NCBI GenBank assembly: GCA_003024985.2
Contig: PXIH01S0013498.1
DNA length: 10,766 nucleotides
From: Euperipatoides rowelli
Taxonomy: Eukaryota; Onychophora; Udeonychophora; Euonychophora; Peripatopsidae
Strand: one strand, 5' to 3'
In this document: positions 8,486 to 10,766 of the stretch, piece by piece
Numbering within the stretch: position 1 is the stretch's first letter
Layout of the letters: every line of letters begins with the position of its first letter
Position numbers and translations under genes: made by a program
Notes under the pieces: generated by a model
Told to the model about the DNA's origin: nothing
Databases searched by the model: none
The model's input: the letters and a program-made list of their open reading frames with translations, nothing else

Positions 8486-9358
8486 TCAAGAAATGTTGCA
8501 TAATTAAAAAAAATATTGAAAAATATCAATTAGTTTTTGAGCATTACTAACTTAAAAAATATTATATTGAGTACAAATTAGCTCATATTTTATGCCCACT
8601 CCCTCCTTTTGTCTTCAGCTTGCTGTTTAATTACATTAAACATGAATTTGAAACGTTAAGACATTAAATTATTTGTATTAATAAAGCAGTAAAGTCAACT
8701 GAGTTACTAAAAGACACTGCAACAAGTTTACAAACATTATTTTCATTAACTGAAAAGTTTGTATACAAATTCCTGGATAGAATTTGTTATTTTCATTTAG
8801 TCAAAGGCTTTATTTTATATCATTAATCAAAAGGGAGAATAGATTTTTAAGATAAATATTTTCCACATGCTTCATAGTTACATAGGATATCTTATTTAGA
8901 CTTATTTTATGTAGAGATTGTGTACATATTTTTAACAGCTAATCAACTATTGAATTATCATCTTCTGACTGCCCACTAATCAACAGTGGTTGCCGTTACA
9001 TATTCTTTATAGTTATAATAAAATAATTTACCAGTTTTAGCTTTTGGATTATTCATTGAGGAAAATAGTAGTTAACTTGATGGATTGTATATTTTAATAC
9101 ATTGCAATGAAATCACAAGAGTTTCCCTATCTCTAACAACTTGATTTGACGCTTTTACTATGGCTGAAACCACGCTGAATATTTCTTGTTCGCGATGTGT
9201 TGCAGTAAAAAATAATTTGTTGTATTTTTGGTACCACATACATTGACCTTTTTTTTCTTAATTTTCTTGACTAGAGGCCACACTTGTTTTTGGATACCAA
9301 ACTGGCTGTACCTATTTCTATTTACAATTGACATCAAGATGAAGATTACTCAAATTGC
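8486..9358. other. Non-coding, AT-rich
   Basis: No recognisable gene or structured repeat is seen. The 66-codon open frame starting at 9228 runs into the second dispersed-repeat copy and has no conserved counterpart in copy 1, so it is not called. Confidence 0.5.
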
Positions 9359-9600
9359 TCACTGCAACTGTTGTTGTGTGTATCGCCTTTCATTGAAAAC
9401 AATGTGTTTTTTTAAAAAATGGTGTTAATTCCAATGCAAGCCATCGCTACAAGTTTTTAAACATGCTCTTTTTTTTTCCACCGCAGACCAACGCAATCCA
9501 ACGCAAATTGATATTTTTTTCCTGTGTGGAAGCTATGTGTTTTAAAAATTGTTAGTGTCACTGCAACGCACAGCTGTGTCCTATGTGGCACCAGCTTTAT
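9359..9600 (+). repeat. Diverged dispersed repeat, copy 2
   Basis: This is the same family and orientation as 4355-4580. Key blocks are CACTGCAACTGTTGTTGTGTG (9360-9380 region), CATTGAAAAC at 9381-9390 followed by AATGTG, CCAATGCAAGCCA, CTATGTGTTTTAAAA at 9533-9547, CACTGCAACGC, and CAGCTTTAT ending at 9600. Unlike copy 1 it has an additional segment near 9480-9512 with repeated CAACGCAA words (ACCAACGCAATCCAACGCAA). This copy extends past 9600 without clear similarity. The frame differences and stops between copies argue against a conserved protein, so a non-autonomous transposable element is the best guess. Confidence 0.6.
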
Positions 9601-10636
9601 ACAAAAATTTGCTCTGCATGCTGTAGATCAAGATAAAGAAGAAATAGAACCATCTACTATAAATTGATGTATTCATTCACAAATTGCCTGTTTAATGAAC
9701 ATGATGCCAGATTATCTATCTTGCTTGGCAAACTGTCCAATATTACATCTATTTTTAAATCGTTTGAGGGCATTTAGAATAAGTCCTCCTATTTTGCTGT
9801 CTGAAATTATTCAAAGGCAAATTTCAAGTTAATTTTGATTAAAACTAGAAACATTATTAAGCACTTTTTAGATAAAAAAAATTTGAAAGTAAACTTAGAT
9901 TTATAAAAATTCCACTCATTCACTTCTTGACAACATTTTAACATGTTAAGCCCGAGTTAGACAATACAATCTGTATACAATTTTCATCGCTTACAACGTG
10001 ATTGACCTATGTTCCATGGCAGTTCTAATCGACGATATGCCGATTCAGCCTGAAAAATTTAGGTTGTGTGTAAGTTGGATAGAATGAACTTTCATCTGGC
10101 CATTAGATCTGCCAACCAATAGAATGGTCACATTGCATCAATACGTGCTGAAGTTTAAAGAAAACATCATGGACCCCCTAAAATTTGAATTTCATTTTGG
10201 AAAATTTTAATATTGAACTGCGATTAATTCATAATTATATTGTTATTAGCAGTTTAAATATGAGGATGAAATAAATCTTTCACGAAGAAAACAAAATACT
10301 AGGCTAAATGTTATTGCTTATCGTTTAGTGTGAGCTACATAGCGATGAAAGTATGGCAAGGTGACCAGCCTTTACAAAATATATACCGATCCACCGAGTA
10401 TGTCTACGGCTATTTTATTGTCCTTAATTTAAAAAACTACTGTAGAGATTTATTCTCTTTTTTTTAAAAAATATATAAATATTATTCAATATATTTTATA
10501 AAAACAACATTTCTCTTCCTTAGCCAACTTATTTTTAAGTAAGACTAACTTTAATTACTTCAAAAACAGCATAATAAACAACTTAACTAATTTCACAGCA
10601 AAAAATGTTTTTAATTTATTGGCTTGAAACAGAGAT
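9601..10636. other. Non-coding; slightly less AT-rich block at about 9950-10180
   Basis: No coding frame, RNA gene or named element is recognised. The block around 9950-10180 has visibly more G and C than its neighbours and could be an old interspersed repeat, but nothing inside the window confirms this. Confidence 0.45.
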
Positions 10637-10721
10637 CGCGTTAACGCATCTAGACGCGTATTTCACCCATTAAAAAATGGAAAAACCCGCCGATAAATGT
10701 CAGATGCGTATTCGCACGCAT
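10637..10721. other. Cluster of CpG-containing inverted and direct motifs
   Basis: Several short motifs lie within 85 bp. CGCGT (10637-10641) pairs with ACGCG (10654-10658). ATGCGT (10704-10709) pairs with ACGCAT (10716-10721) around a 6-nt loop. ACGCATCT (10644-10651) is the reverse complement of AGATGCGT (10702-10709). AGACGCGTATTTC and AGATGCGTATTCG are also near direct repeats. No gene is near. It may be the end of a repeat that continues beyond the window. Confidence 0.5.
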
Positions 10722-10766
10722 AAAAAAATGTCCAATAAGAGATTAAAATAGCTTTAAACTACAGCT

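Noticed and set aside
9228-9428. 66-codon plus-strand open frame
   Set aside because: It runs from unrelated sequence into the dispersed repeat, and the frame is not conserved between copies.

Overview
The window looks like an AT-rich, gene-poor stretch of an animal nuclear genome, most likely an arthropod. It shows no bacterial gene organisation. Long homopolymers and microsatellites are common. The only recognisable protein remnants come from transposable elements: a mariner/Tc1-superfamily transposase and the C-terminal end of a LINE polyprotein. I found no intact host gene, tRNA, rRNA, CRISPR array or operon. The short open frames present are explained by simple repeats or chance.

Positions 1-4230 form one very large inverted repeat. 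Base-by-base comparison shows that 1-1711 is the exact reverse complement of 2520-4230, with no mismatch and no gap, and homopolymers are equal in both arms. A single-copy spacer of about 0.8 kb (1712-2519) separates the arms. Both inner edges carry the same 20-bp sequence, whose core is a 17-bp odd palindrome. The outer end of the right arm coincides exactly with the only ambiguous base, N at 4231, and the left arm reaches the first base of the window. This geometry fits a fold-back (template-switch) event primed at the short palindrome. That event could be a chimera from library preparation or assembly, or a very young genomic palindrome.

Positions 4232-5430 hold one copy of a diverged dispersed repeat (about 4355-4580), an 18-bp tandem duplication and a 17-nt C run. 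Positions 5431-5926 are an imperfect ATG/CAT trinucleotide array that switches strand: ATG/ATA-type on the left, CAT/CTC-type on the right. Positions 5927-7160 are non-coding apart from a possible DNA-transposon end near 6087. Positions 7161-7589 are a frameshifted transposase relic. Positions 8269-8485 (minus strand) are a LINE 3' end with an (ATG)n tail. Positions 9359-9600 are the second copy of the dispersed repeat. The window ends with a small cluster of CpG-containing inverted motifs (10637-10721).

No set of genes works together here. The region is a repeat graveyard plus one striking palindrome. Whether that palindrome is biological or technical is the question to settle first.
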